A stretch of 64,000 nucleotides of DNA, from the NCBI GenBank assembly GCA_030765055.1, contig CM060947.1:103995619-104059618 (forward strand), written 5' to 3'. Shown piece after piece: positions 47,902-61,059 of the stretch; positions within the stretch are counted from its first letter, which is position 1; the number at the start of each line of letters is the position of its first letter. The translations under genes and the position numbers were made by a program. The stretch is from Mantis religiosa (lineage: Eukaryota; Arthropoda; Insecta; Mantodea; Mantidae). A model generated the notes under the pieces. It saw only the letters and a list, made by a program, of their open reading frames with translations. It was not told the DNA's origin and ran no database searches.

Positions 47902-49493
47902 TATACCTCATTTATATCACCTAAGCTGTTACAGTTATCTGCGGAAAATGCACAATTGAACCCTAGGAGGTAATTTGGTGTCTTGCTTCTATAAAAATTG
48001 TACTGCATATTGCAATTCTTTAATTGCTGGAATAAGTAGGTTATGATTAGCACAATTTCCACTATCCACGAATAATCTGCCACCAGTTTCCTATGTGGAT
48101 ATGCATTCCCATATCTAACTGTTAATGTATGTACATTAAAATTTGAAAAGTGATGATAGTTAAGAGAAGGAAGTAATAGGAAGAGAATTTATCACATAGA
48201 TGTTTAGTGTACAAATATTGACGTGAGGGAAACGATTGGGCATACAACTGATACACTGACATCCTGAAGTGTACCGAAACATTAGAAAAAATATGTGCTT
48301 GACGAAACTTAACATCAGTAAATATGCTTTGAAATCATTTCTGAAAAACAATCATAATTATTAGGATACAAGTTACAGGGTACATAAAGTTTATAATTAA
48401 GTTATGAAAATACACGAGCATGTGCATATATATATATATATATAGTCACGTATAAGGAGGAATCTTAGGAACATATCAAATTCAGGAATCTTGTTAAGTA
48501 ATGCTTATTTTCTGTTACTTGTTAACACACATTTTACACTGTTAAGTCCTTAATTCTGCCGATCTTTGAGAATAAAGTAATACGAGTTTTCACGTGACCT
48601 TAGCTTATACCATCAGTTTCCACGTAGCTATAGGTGGTCGGACATGGAGTTTGCTTACTAAAGTAATCTGAGTCATATAAAGCTGAATTGCAATTAGGAT
48701 GTTTTGAGGAATATGATCGTGACTAGTTTTGTTTGGGAAACGCTTACGTAGCTTGTTTAGCGTGCGAAAGCTGATTTGACAATAGGTCGCAGATTGAAAA
48801 AACTGTATTTAAAGACTGCGTATTTTGGCAGTAATTGCTCGTTTGAGTTTGATTCACTATAGTTAGAGTTATTTCGTAGGTCACGCTGATCTTAGAATCA
48901 GGATTGTCATGCGGTCCTCCAGTGGCGGCTATTCTGCACGTCGCAACCTTGCAGCACAGGCTACACATCCTCAAGGTAAGCCCGTATGGGTCTTTAACAT
49001 AGTAATGTAATTGTTATCATCATTTCATCCGCAGGTCTCCTCAAGACTTACGCTGTGCCTTGTACTTCAACTCAATTATTAGGATATAGTAAATGTTAAA
49101 AATATTAGATATATATAATATCTATAAAAATATTATAGATCTCGGTGTTGTCTCTATTTATCTCTACTTATCCCTAATCTTGTTCCTACTTCGCTCTACC
49201 ACTTAGCTCTACCATCTCTGTTCCCATATTTCTTCAGCTACGCTCGCAGTCCCCCTAGGGGCCTACTGCGGTAGGCACGGGAATTGGCGATCCCGGGGTC
49301 CCGAGCCAAACTGACACCCTCGATGTGGGTTCCTCTTAGTGGTGAGGGGTAAGACAAAACACCCACACACGTGTAGGCCGTGCGTGGAGACCCGTGTCGG
49401 TGGAAACGTTTGTCGTGGTGGTTGAAGGATGCGTATGTGAGCTCGTTGCAGTGTACTTCTGAATTCGGGAAGGGTGCCTATTTCCGATATACT
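47902..49493. other. spacer with a GC-rich island at about 49236-49475
   Basis: AT-rich sequence apart from a ~240-bp GC-rich block with GGGAATTGGCGATCCCGGGG and CCTCTTAGTGGTGAGGGG. The block may be the 5'UTR of a non-LTR element, but no coding part follows. A short (TA)n lies at 48427-48444. Confidence 0.45.
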
Positions 49494-49587
49494 ACTTATC
49501 CAGGTAACTCACCGTGACCGAGATTCGAACTCGGGACCTCTTGAACGTGAGGCAGACACTCTACCACCACGCTACCGTGACGGGCGT
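49494..49587 (-). mobile_element. tRNA-derived SINE (family B), head fragment
   Basis: Only the tRNA-like head and GTGAGTTACCTGGATAAG remain (minus strand). Confidence 0.82.
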
Positions 49588-49847
49588 AATGCCAATAAGA
49601 TTCTATTTTTCCGTGAATGGTTTTCACAGCAATCCATTCAATAACGTGTTATAGCATCTTACAGTACAACAGCTATTCACAGTAGACCTCCAGTAATAAT
49701 GACATTTTTAAACACAAATATCTTATTATTCTCTCTACCTGGAGTAAGTAGCCAAGATCACGCGAGCTTTTCTTTCTTCCACAGGAACTTAGAACAATCC
49801 TTCCACATTGAAATTTTCAAGATGGCCAAACAACAATCAAACCAGTA

Positions 49848-50082
49848 GCCCGCCTCGGTAGCGTGGTGGTAACATGTCTGCCTCACGTTCAAGAGGTCCC
49901 GAGTTTGAATCTCGGTCAGGGTGAGTTACCTGGATAAGGTTTTTTCCAGGTTTTCCCCTTATCCTGAAAGACGAATGTCGGGTAACTCTAAGCTCGGTGG
50001 ACCCTGGGCTCATTTGAGCATCATTTCACCCATTCCATTCATCGTCCAATATGACTTAACGTTGGAGGACGTAAATTAAAAA
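49848..50082 (+). mobile_element. tRNA-derived SINE (family B) with 13-bp target duplication
   Basis: AATCAAACCAGTA at 49835-49847 and 50083-50095 flanks a 235-bp copy. The head has A-box GGTAGCGTGGTGGTAAC and B-box GAGTTTGAATCTC. The body runs from GTGAGTTACCTGG to GACTTAACGTTGGAGGACG, ending in a short A-rich tail. Best-defined copy of the family in the window. Confidence 0.94.
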
Positions 50083-50095
50083 AATCAAACCAGTA

Positions 50096-50559
50096 CAAAT
50101 TTAAAAGTTGTAGCAGAACCTAAATCAGCCAATCGCCTTTGTGATCAAGTACGCCAGTGCCTCTATTTTCGAGTGGCAAACTAAAATCTCTTGTTGCCAT
50201 TTTCCCTATCTCGGCTTCACCCCTGTGGTGTTAGGATCTGATAGTTCTTAACAAGTCCATGGTCATTTGACCCTCAACTAAGATTTTTATATCATTACCG
50301 AGTAAATAAAAATTTGTACTGGAGATCTATCAATATATTTAAATCAGTATTTGGAGTTAGTAAACTTTGTCTCCAGGTTTTCTGCTTATTTCTGTTTTAT
50401 AACCTCAATTTGCTGACTCCATTCCAATCTGCGTATCTGTCAATTTTTTTAAATTTCAGTACAAGCTGTTCCTGGTTAGGAGTATCTGCAATTACTCCTC
50501 TATCCTCATTACATGAATGCCTGTTATGATAAATTCCACCAATCACTTGTCAATATTGC
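50096..50559. other. spacer, nothing recognised
   Basis: No supported feature. Confidence 0.45.
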
Positions 50560-51060
50560 CCAAAACTACGCTCTAGTCTATCAGTTTGGAACTTTCCTGC
50601 CAAAACGTACTTCCATTTAAAGTTACAAAGTATGCATTTACAATATGTACAAAACTATCCAAAGTGTATGTAAGGGCAACCTCTGTTTCATTTATGAGTT
50701 TACCGCTGACTACTGAAGAATGCCACACCTTCAAAAAGTCGGAGAAAATGTATTTGTTCCTGTAGAATATTCCACAGAATATTCAACATTCTGCATTTGC
50801 AGGGCTGCAATGTTTTTATTTTCTTCATGGTATAGTTTTAAGGCTCGAGAAACATTTTGCTTCTCGAAAGAAGAGGGGGCAAATGCCTTTCTTGTTAGTG
50901 TAGAAGCCTCCTTAATTAGACAATTTTCCTCTGATTCATAAAGATGTGTTAAATCACTGAACTTAGCTTCCTCATGAACATATTTTAAAATGATAGAATA
51001 TATAGAATAATACAGATACCTTCTTATGTTTGGGGCCAATCTCGTGCAGCTTCGGATATA
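50560..51060 (-). pseudogene. P-element/THAP9-like transposase fragment
   Basis: A 102-codon minus frame (51039-50731) has LTHLYESEENCLIKEA, LTRKAFAPSSFEKQNVSRAL and LKLYHEENKNIAAL. This resembles the KAPKLT..L.P...KQNV..AL.IF...T.AA. block of P/THAP9-like transposases. The next frame gives KVWHSSVVSGKLIN and YTLDSFVHIVNAYFVTLNGS. One frameshift near 50730. No catalytic motif is covered. The family call rests on pattern memory and is moderate. Confidence 0.5.
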
Positions 51061-53485
<2,425 letters not shown>

Positions 53486-53830
53486 TTAATGCAAGTTTTT
53501 TTTTTTTTTGGGGGGGGGGTTATCCTGCATATGAATGGCTTCGCCTGCAGGGTATGCAACGACGTAACAATGCAATGTGTTGTCAACCCATATTCTCTTG
53601 TTATTCTTGTTGCATTTGTTGTTGTTTGTTTTTTCCCAAATATCCAATTCTACGGGTGTACTTATTAACAGTTTAATGTTGTGGCCAATGTTGTGGTTTT
53701 CTGTCCAAAAATGGCGTGAAACTGCCGAGTTTTCTGTTTGTTTCAACTTAATGTTCCTCTCGTGTTCTTTTTGCCTGGTTAACAATGATCTTGAAAACGT
53801 TTCAGTAATACCACAAGTAAGTGAAGTTTG
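53486..53830 (-). pseudogene. Penelope-like endonuclease C-terminal fragment (another family)
   Basis: Minus frame with RQKEHERNIKLKQTENSAVSR, then HFWTENHNIGHNIKLL and ELDIWEK. The GIY-YIG core itself is missing. A G10/T-rich tract marks the left end. It is more diverged from elements A-E than these are from each other. It faces away from element D, as in the inverted arrangements at 22377 and 55645. Confidence 0.72.
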
Positions 53831-53905
53831 AGTGTTAACATAGTGACTCATAAATCAAACTCAAAAATGAAGAATACTTCACTGTTAATAATGCTTCTGC
53901 TTTTA
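53822..53905 (-). repeat. inverted copy of the 35025-35122 sequence
   Basis: On the minus strand it matches the hAT-internal insert at 35025-35122, including AGCAGAAGCATTATTAACAG and TATGAGTCACTATGTT. It sits between two Penelope-like fragments, so it may be Penelope-associated. Confidence 0.8.
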
Positions 53906-53927
53906 ATATTTATAAATAAATTATGCT

Positions 53928-55130
53928 TTAAAATTACTAGATTTACAAGATAAAGCTATAAATTTCACATTAGAAACTGAAATTAATGGTTTTCTTACTT
54001 TTCTAGATTTAAAGATAAGAAATAATACATAAATTTGCTGTTTTTTAATAGTTTGATTTATAGATTAATAAATATACCCCTGAATAAATGTTCATGAGGT
54101 CCCGAGTTCGAATCTCGGTTAGGGTGAGTTACCTAGGTAAGGTTTTTTCCGGGGTTTTCCTTTATCCTTCAAGACGAATGTCGGGTAACTCTAAGCTCCA
54201 TGGACCCTGGACTCTAATGAGCATCATTTCACCTAATTCATTCACCGTCCGATGTAACTTAACGTTGGGGCGGACATAAATTTAAAAAAAAAACTAAATA
54301 AGGAGGAATATAGACATATTATTAATACAGCTTTAATTAATGGTTTTAATAAAGACTTTATACAAAAGAAGATTGAAAAATTTAAATATAAAAAAACTGT
54401 TCATTGTATTTCTACCCTTAAAAAATAAAAGATGATTATAATTTTAAAAAATTTACTTACTATCCTTGGTTTAATAAACAATTTCAAAAAATTTATTAAG
54501 AGTTTGGTATAACTTTGGTTCCTCAAAACAAATGTAGTATTAAAAATTTACTACATTTCTCTAAAAAAAGATAAAATTCCTTATAGTAAAAAATCTGGTA
54601 TTTATCAGTTTAATTGTTTAGATTGTGATCGGGTTTACATTCGAAAGATGAAACGTAATTTGGAAACCAGAACAAAAGAACATTTTCTGAACATTAAGTA
54701 TAAACAAACTGATAAATCGGTCGTAGCAGATCATGTTTGGTCCTTTAACCATAATATAAATCCTCAAGTTAAATTATTAAAACAGTTAAATGTCCCGTTA
54801 GATTTAATGGATTGGAAAAAAATATTTATTTTAAAAAATAAACATCACGTAATGAATTTTGAAATACCAGCAGTTGATTCCGTTTTTAAGTTTGTTTTAT
54901 CAGATTTTAGTAATACTGAAAAAAACATAATAACATAGTAACTTCCTTAACGACAAATTTGTTTTCTCCTGTGGTTTTCTTTGATTGACGATCCAAACAA
55001 GGGTTCATGAAATCGATTTCAACTTCAACCAATTCAGCTAATAAGAAAAATCAGTATCATTTTTCTTAAGATAAATGAAGTTTTTTGTTACAAATAGTTA
55101 TATTTGTATAATTAATGTACTTATTTACTG
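53928..55130 (+). pseudogene. Penelope-like element D, RT thumb to 3' end
   Basis: LQDKAINFTLETEINGFLTF/LDLKIRN is the RT thumb region. After a SINE insertion the frame continues EEYRHIINTALING. SGIYQFNCLDCDRVYIRKM shows the GIY-YIG site with the YIG glycine replaced by Arg. An open 96-codon frame (54648-54938) runs to the end. The 3'UTR has a weak hammerhead-like GACGATCC...TGAAATCG region near 54985. Close to element C. Confidence 0.8.
54088..54283 (+). mobile_element. tRNA-derived SINE (family B) in element D, 5' truncated
   Basis: Starts within the tRNA-like head (GTTCATGAGGTCCCGAGTTCG) and runs to a poly(A)-like tail. CTGAATAAA before and CTAAATAAG after may be a decayed target duplication. 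Confidence 0.82.
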
Positions 55131-55695
55131 AAAAATAACATACCTGGATTTTTGAAAGTGACTTACTGCAAAGTAGTTTCTAGCTTGTCATCCTTCTCAT
55201 CTTCCTCCTCCTTGTTTTCTTCCATCTCATCCTCACTTAATTCAGAATCAGTTTCTCAACAAGTTTTAACTAAATTTTGTCTGTGTTATCTTGAGCAACT
55301 TCCACATGAAAATCTTCTTGCAATTTCTCACATGACTAGCCCAGTCTTCTTTTGTAACTCTTTCAAGTGCAGCATGCATAAGTCTTTCAACATTCATGAG
55401 ACAAACAGTGATGTTTTATTTAGCAACTTCTTCTTTTACCTTATCCCAAATTAATTCTATCGAGTTGTACTGGCAGTGATAAGGAGGTAAACAAATAATT
55501 TGGTAACCATTTTTCAATGCATTTTGATCTAGCTGGTACCTTTTTTCCTGGGTTTTATGTTGATTTACTTTTTGTAATAATTCTGCTCTAATTCAGAAGG
55601 ATGAAATGTTAATTTATTATGTGTCAGCCAGTCCTGAATATCTTATTAAATTTTAGATGAGTCGTATTTCTTACACATCTGCTTCACTTTCGTAC

Positions 55696-56040
55696 CTATT
55701 TTGAGGACATGTTTCGCAAATCTTCGTTTGCATCTACGGCTCTTGTGCGACTGACGCTAGATCCAGCGGTGTGGGTAATTCTGGGGTTGTTGCTGCCATC
55801 TGTTGATTTAGCGATGAACTGAAATGTGGGATTCTCTTCTAGCGGGATTTCAAAGTTCATTAGTTGGTTTTTATGTTTTTCTATGTATATCCTCTCCCAT
55901 ATGACGAGTTCACTATGTTTTTGTACGTATTTTAGTAATTCTGTGCTATCTTCAATTTCATGATTTTCAGACCAGAAATGAGCTGCTATTGCGGACTTAT
56001 CAATATTTTTGTAACTTAAGTGCCTGAAGTGTTCAGGACT
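55696..56040 (-). pseudogene. Penelope-like endonuclease tail (inverted arm of E)
   Basis: Near-identical at protein level to the last ~115 residues of the forward copy (HFRHLSYKNIDKSAIAAHFW to the NMSSK end). It lacks the GIY-YIG core. The minus frame continues by chance across the junction to 56085. Confidence 0.88.
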
Positions 56041-56044
56041 AGCT

Positions 56045-57166
56045 ATGGGAAGCCCGCTATCACCATTTTTGGCCAATCTATACATGAGCTTTTTCGAAAC
56101 ACATATTACTAAAGCCTTCCCTCATATGTTTAAAACATGGTACAGATACGTAGACGACATCTTTGCAATAGTGCCCTACAAACTAATAGATGATGCTTTG
56201 AAACTACTCAACCTGCAAGAACCCAGCATACAATTCACAGTAGAAACTGAAGAGGACTGTACTCTACCTTTTTTAGACCTTAAAATCAAAAAAGGCAATG
56301 AAAAACTAGAATTTGGCATTCATAGAAAAGCAACACACACAGATAATTACATCAAAGCAAATAGTTTCAACCCAATTCCACACAAACATGCAACCATCAA
56401 CAGTCTCACACACAGATTAGTAAATCTACCTCTCAACCAGCAAGAATATCAAAACGAATACCATCAAATCTTAAAAACTGCAATTAAAAATGGATATGGA
56501 AAAAACATTGTAGATAAAAAACTAAAATTATTCAAACTTCAAAAGAGATTAAAACAGATCACAGCTCTCACACCAATAAAACAAGAAACTAGATTTGCTA
56601 AATTTACTTACCACTCCTGGGCCACAAAAAAGTTCCAAAAAATATTCAAGAAATACAATATAACATTGGGACCAAAAAACAATTACAACATTAAAAACCT
56701 ACTTCACAGTAATAATACTGATAAGAAAAAACCAGAGGAAAAGTCAGGCATTTACAAAATTAAGTGTAAAGACTGTGAAAAAATTTACATAGGCAAGACA
56801 AAAAGAAACATAGGCACTAGAAAGAAAGAACACTTCAGGCACTTAAGATACAAAAATATTGATAAGTCCGCAATAGCAGCTCATTTCTGGTCTGAAAATC
56901 ATGAAATTGAAGATAGCACAGAATTACTAAAATACGTACAAAAACATAGTGAACTCGTCATATGGGAGAGGATATACATAGAAAAACATAAAAACCAACT
57001 AATGAACTTTGAAATCCCGCTAGAAGAGAATCCCACATTTCAGTTCATCGCTAAATCAACAGATGGCAGCAACAACCCCAGAATTACCCAGACCGCTGGA
57101 TCTAGCATCAGTCGCACAAGAGCCGTAGATGCAAACGAAGATTTGCGAAACATGTCCTCAAAATAG
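56045..57166 (+). CDS. Penelope-like RT (C-terminal part) and GIY-YIG endonuclease, 5' truncated, open
   Basis: A 373-codon uninterrupted frame. Residues 1-12 are the RT block MGSPLSPFLANLY, about 35-43 the catalytic YVDDIFAIV, and 80-95 the thumb. The GIY-YIG endonuclease starts near residue 235 (SGIYKIKC, then CEKIYIGKTKRN), followed by HFWSENHEIE and an LxxWERIYIEK segment. RT motifs upstream of the palm are missing because of 5' truncation, so it cannot be autonomous. Yet no stop or frameshift has accumulated, making it the youngest-looking retroelement frame here. The Met is the one preserved inside the RT motif, not a native start. Confidence 0.88.
   Translation: MGSPLSPFLANLYMSFFETHITKAFPHMFKTWYRYVDDIFAIVPYKLIDDALKLLNLQEPSIQFTVETEEDCTLPFLDLKIKKGNEKLEFGIHRKATHTDNYIKANSFNPIPHKHATINSLTHRLVNLPLNQQEYQNEYHQILKTAIKNGYGKNIVDKKLKLFKLQKRLKQITALTPIKQETRFAKFTYHSWATKKFQKIFKKYNITLGPKNNYNIKNLLHSNNTDKKKPEEKSGIYKIKCKDCEKIYIGKTKRNIGTRKKEHFRHLRYKNIDKSAIAAHFWSENHEIEDSTELLKYVQKHSELVIWERIYIEKHKNQLMNFEIPLEENPTFQFIAKSTDGSNNPRITQTAGSSISRTRAVDANEDLRNMSSK
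57120..57162 (+). ncRNA. Hammerhead-like motif, Penelope E
   Basis: GTAGATG, a GCAAAC/ATTTGC-type stem II with GAAG loop, GAAAC, mini stem III ACATGT with C at the cleavage position, CTC pairing with an upstream GAG. It overlaps the last codons of the endonuclease frame. The core is less canonical than in the other copies. The inverted arm repeats it at about 55699-55741. Confidence 0.42.
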
Positions 57167-58481
57167 GTACGAAAGTGAAGCAGATGTGTAAGAAATACAA
57201 CTCATCTAAAATTTAATAATTTTTCGCTTCACTGTGGTGTTCCAATACAGTTAAATCTCGATATACCTGAATATCTTGTTTTTTGGAATAAGTAGAGGGA
57301 GTTTTATCTAAGAGTTTAGAATGATAGCTTGCATTATCCATAATGATGATGAATCCCTCTTCTAAAAAATGTATGAATTTGTGTGTGAACAAATCTGTGT
57401 AGGAATCTGCATTCATTTCAGAATGATAATCAACATTTTTATTCCCTGGTCTGGAACAGGAAACCCATTCGCTTTCGGAAATGAATTTTGTTTGTACAGA
57501 TCCTGCATGGCAAATTTTAAGTCTGTTCCCTTTCCCTACAGGTATCTTGAGACCACCTCTTCCTGTCGAATCTTGCCATATGTTTTGTTTGCAATGGTTT
57601 GATTTACCCATATCTCACTGGTATAAAACCTGGGGTACAAATATCCATACACCCTAAGCATGTACTTAGTTCTTAAAAAGTGTATTCGTATGGCAACTAT
57701 ATCACTTCTTTCAAGTAAGAATTTATGGCCATCATTCGTTCTTCTGTATTAGAAGACCAAATTATTAAGCATTAATTCCATTTAAGTAGAGGAACCATAT
57801 AGTCTATTTTTTGCATGAACCAGCACTTTTATAGTGGGATATTCACCATTGTCATACATTTCATATATTGTATGGCGAAGTAAGTATGTCTTTTTCAAAA
57901 TCATCTAAATTGGAAATGCTTTTTTGTTTTCTGGCATGCTTGCCTGGAGATTTAAATAAAGGTTCACCAATTTCTGGGCTAGAAGTTTTACTCTGAATCA
58001 CTATATGCAACACAGCGTTCATACTCACATTGCATGCTGTGGCTGCATGATCCCAGCTTTGTGAAAAATTGATCTGGTCACACACTTCCTCAATGACAAT
58101 TCCTCCAAAAAACTGTACTTTTGAAAAATAATATTTCTGGCCTGAGAGTGGAGTACTTTACCCTTAGTACCTGCGCCACTGGTACCAGGCGTTGAAAGTG
58201 ACATTGTTAACATTTCACTAAGCACGATGTAAACATGTGAATTTTCTGCTTTTTGTCACAGTTACACAAAGCACACAACACTCAATTTGTGTTGTGGACT
58301 GGTCTTGAACCGAACTAAATAATTTGCGTACAACATTATCCATTGTCAGTTAATTTATGAACTAAATATGCGTAGTGCCTAATAAAATTTCTTACTCCGT
58401 AATTGCATAATGAAAAGGAATAAAACACACAGGCAAGATTAAAAGTTGCATACATAAGCATAAACATGGGAGTCAGTTTTA

Positions 58482-58660
58482 GTTAATCGATGGAAATTAA
58501 TCATTTCTTCATACTAGCCATATATAGGCTAATGTTTTTGATAGAGTCAACATGAAAAATTCAATGCCATGGCCGGGATTTGAACCACGGATTTCCAGGA
58601 GATCCGTGATTCAAATCCCGGCCGTGGCATTGAATTTTTCATGTTGACTCTATCTATGGG
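58482..58660. mobile_element. dispersed tRNA-like unit in palindromic form
   Basis: A minus copy from the 3' end (GATGGAAATTAATCA) to the B-box is joined head-to-head with a plus copy running back outward. Arms 58540-58592 and 58602-58654 (53 nt) match at 51 positions around a 9-nt loop. Each arm carries a B-box (GATTTGAACC / GATTCAAATCC). Confidence 0.88.
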
Positions 58661-59275
58661 AGTCAGTTGTTTATTCTCGAAGAGATAACTCGAGAACCAT
58701 ATATCATAGAAAAATGGCCTTTGTACAAGCTGCCTCTAAACTTCTTGTTGCATACACCAAGGCATATTAGAATGTTGAATTTCCAGTTATAATTTCATCT
58801 CTTAACCGTACTGGAGATCAGGTCCCAAATTTTCCTATGACTATCTGAAATCCCTTCCCCAAGGTGTTATCATCTATTTCGGCACACAATTGCTCCCATG
58901 CAGTCTTTTTGGTCACCTTAACAGCGTTTTTAGTGCTCTTCTGCTTTCACGGTAGCGATTATATAGCTATTGAGTTTCATGTTCATTCACCCTATTTTTC
59001 CCCATTTGCTCTAGTCACTTTCCTTCTAGACTCAGTCTGTTCTTCCGTAATGGTGCAATGCTATCATTCCACCAATAGGTTGTTTTGTGCTTCTCACTAA
59101 CATGTTTCTTTTTAAGTGCATAATTGCAGGCATTTTCCTTCATCTTCCAAAATTCACTTGGCTGATGAATGTAGCCACAATAGCTAGTTTCTTGTTTAAC
59201 CTTGGTAATCCAGCATTTTGAGTGCAATTTTGCTTGGTGTTTAACCGTTGGGGCTAGCCTTTCCAACACTATATA
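58661..59275. other. spacer, nothing recognised
   Basis: No supported feature. Confidence 0.45.
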
Positions 59276-60299
59276 CCAGGTGAGTCAGCTGCCCCTATTT
59301 ATTTTTATCTAGGTAAACTGCAGTTTATAGTCTAATGTGAAAACATTGACTTTTTTAGCACAAAAGCCATTATTGTAGCTCTGCCCTTCTATTCGGTAAT
59401 ATACGACCCAGCATTAATACTTACAGTCCTGAATGAAGCCCAAGAAGCTGCGATAAGCTTAAGGAAATGACAATTTTTCATGCATATAATACTAGAAAGG
59501 TGATTAATGAATGCTTTGCCAACAAGCGGCATAGAATATGTGGCAACTGGTCGAGATGGTTAGCTGTGGGCATAAAAACTGCCCCCAGCTGCAATGGCTA
59601 GGTTTGAAACGATGTCACATTGTTTTGGTTTTCTTTTCCTTTCTCCAAGTCTTTATTGTCTGTATTTTAGTTACTAAAATACAAAAAGCAAGCAATAAAC
59701 AAAATAAACCATAAAATTTTTTTATTGCTGTTGGTTCGCTTGTAAGCCAAAGACACAAGAATGACAATCTGATAATTAGGGGTCATGCTTAGCTTTGTGA
59801 CCATTTATAAACTGTACTGTATCTGGTTTTGTAAACCATATTACATAGTTTGCTTTCATTTTTTAGAAACATTAAATTTTTCATGCTTAAATCTTATGTT
59901 TCACTTCTTCTACTGACAAAGGAGTTGTGGAAGTGTTAACTTCTTGGTTAAACAGGAAAATAAATTGTCAAAGTGTGGATTTCATCAACACAATAAATGT
60001 TCAAAATGATGACCCCTGACAGTATTTGAGAGGTTTTGAATACTGAATACCTACATAGAAAATGAAGCATTCATTTATGCCAAACATTGTCGTAGGCATA
60101 AGTAGCTAAAGCCACATTGCATTTATGAAGTGTTTGAAACTTGTTTAAATGGATCAAGCTACGAACTATAAATTTATATTTATATGCCAGTGGAAAACAT
60201 GGTGATTATTGTATTTTGTAAACATGTATAATGCTATAAAAATGTTATTTGTATCATAATATCAAAAGGTAAAACAAAGGGTAAAATGTCAGAGCTGAA

Positions 60300-60395
60300 C
60301 ATGAAGGATTGGAACCCAAATTGTAGCAACAGTGTGGTGCGGTAACCTGTATGATACCATTCAGCCAACGCTACCTTGCGAGCTGAGGTTTCTAT
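60300..60395 (-). mobile_element. possible tRNA-derived SINE head
   Basis: On the minus strand GCAAGGTAGCGTTGGCTGAATGG resembles an A-box region, followed ~50 bp later by GGGTTCCAATCC (B-box). No body or target duplication was defined. Confidence 0.4.
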
Positions 60396-60785
60396 ATGAA
60401 TATGTAACGGCAGACCTCAGGCTCCCACTACAAATCTTTACATACTTTTGACAGTTTCATACAGTATTTTGAGCTCATTTTGGTAGCTTTAACACAAATA
60501 AAAAGACTGCATCCACCATTACAATTACTGAATAAGCTGAAAACTGCCGTAATTTGTGACGGAAGCGAAAACAATCTAATTCTTAGCACTTTTTGACATG
60601 GCTGTAAAATAAAAACACCTGTTAGCTGAAGATTTAAATCCAATTGGTCCCACTGTGTAAATCTGCCATTTTTTGTACCAAAGATATTGTCAACTGATGC
60701 ATGTGATAGGTTGTTCCTTCAGAGGTGTTTAAAGGTGTGTGCGAATGTATGCTAATGAATAAAAGTTTGTAAACTCTTCTAAAAT

Positions 60786-60868
60786 TAAAATTTAAAGGGA
60801 GTCGATTAATGACACTAAACAACACTTTTAATTTTTTCGGAACATGTTTCAGAGACTTTGCCTCTAAT
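60786..60868 (-). mobile_element. Penelope A family 3'-terminal fragment
   Basis: AAGGGAGTCGATTAATGACA and GACTTTGCCTCT (plus strand) match the extreme 3' end of element A, including part of its hammerhead-like motif. Confidence 0.82.
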
Positions 60869-61059
60869 AGTGATTGCTTTCTGTCCCATACAACACTTAT
60901 GCATTGAATTATCTACCCTTTAACTGCTCTGCAAATCATTCATTAGAAGGCATTCAAGAAAGGCGTAAGTCACATATGTCACTTAGCATGTTGCATAAAT
61001 TCAAAAATAAATAGGGGCAGGTGACTCAGCTGGTAGATGTATACAGTGGTAAGTCAGGT

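Larger units (their letters stand above)
55645..57265. mobile_element. Penelope-like element E with 12-bp target duplication and inverted end
   Basis: CCTGAATATCTT at 55633-55644 and 57266-57277 flanks the insertion inside the transposase relic. 55645-56040 is a minus-strand copy of the element 3' end (the complement of about 56830-57215). It is fused at 56040 to a forward copy that starts in the RT domain and runs to the 3' end. The architecture matches element A. Confidence 0.92.
55150..58230 (-). pseudogene. IS630/Tc1-mariner-type transposase relic 2, split by Penelope element E
   Basis: Minus strand, 5' to 3': HTH region (KQKSISNLDDFEKDIL near 57900), IRIHFLRT, WVNQTIANK, GKGNRLKICHAGS and the second-Asp block IIIMDNASYHSKLLDK (near 57320). 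Element E interrupts. Coding resumes at 55640 with DIQDWLTHNKLTFHPSEL, LPPYHCQYNSIELIW (third acidic residue) and TKEDWASHVRNC. The first DET-type block is disrupted. The relic is the same family as 20080-21290 but a separate copy. Confidence 0.8.
59276..61033. mobile_element. candidate TA-flanked inverted-repeat element (1,758 bp)
   Basis: Left end CCAGGTGAGTCAGCTGCCCC and right end (inverted) CCAGCTGAGTCACCTGCCCC, both continuing TATTTATTTTT: 31 bp with two mismatches. TA lies directly outside each end (59274-59275 and 61034-61035). No transposase was recognised inside, so it would be non-autonomous. It contains a Penelope A fragment and a tRNA-like segment. Confidence 0.68.

Noticed and set aside
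55696..56085. 129-codon minus frame as a separate gene
   Set aside because: It is the inverted 3' arm of Penelope element E read across the junction.
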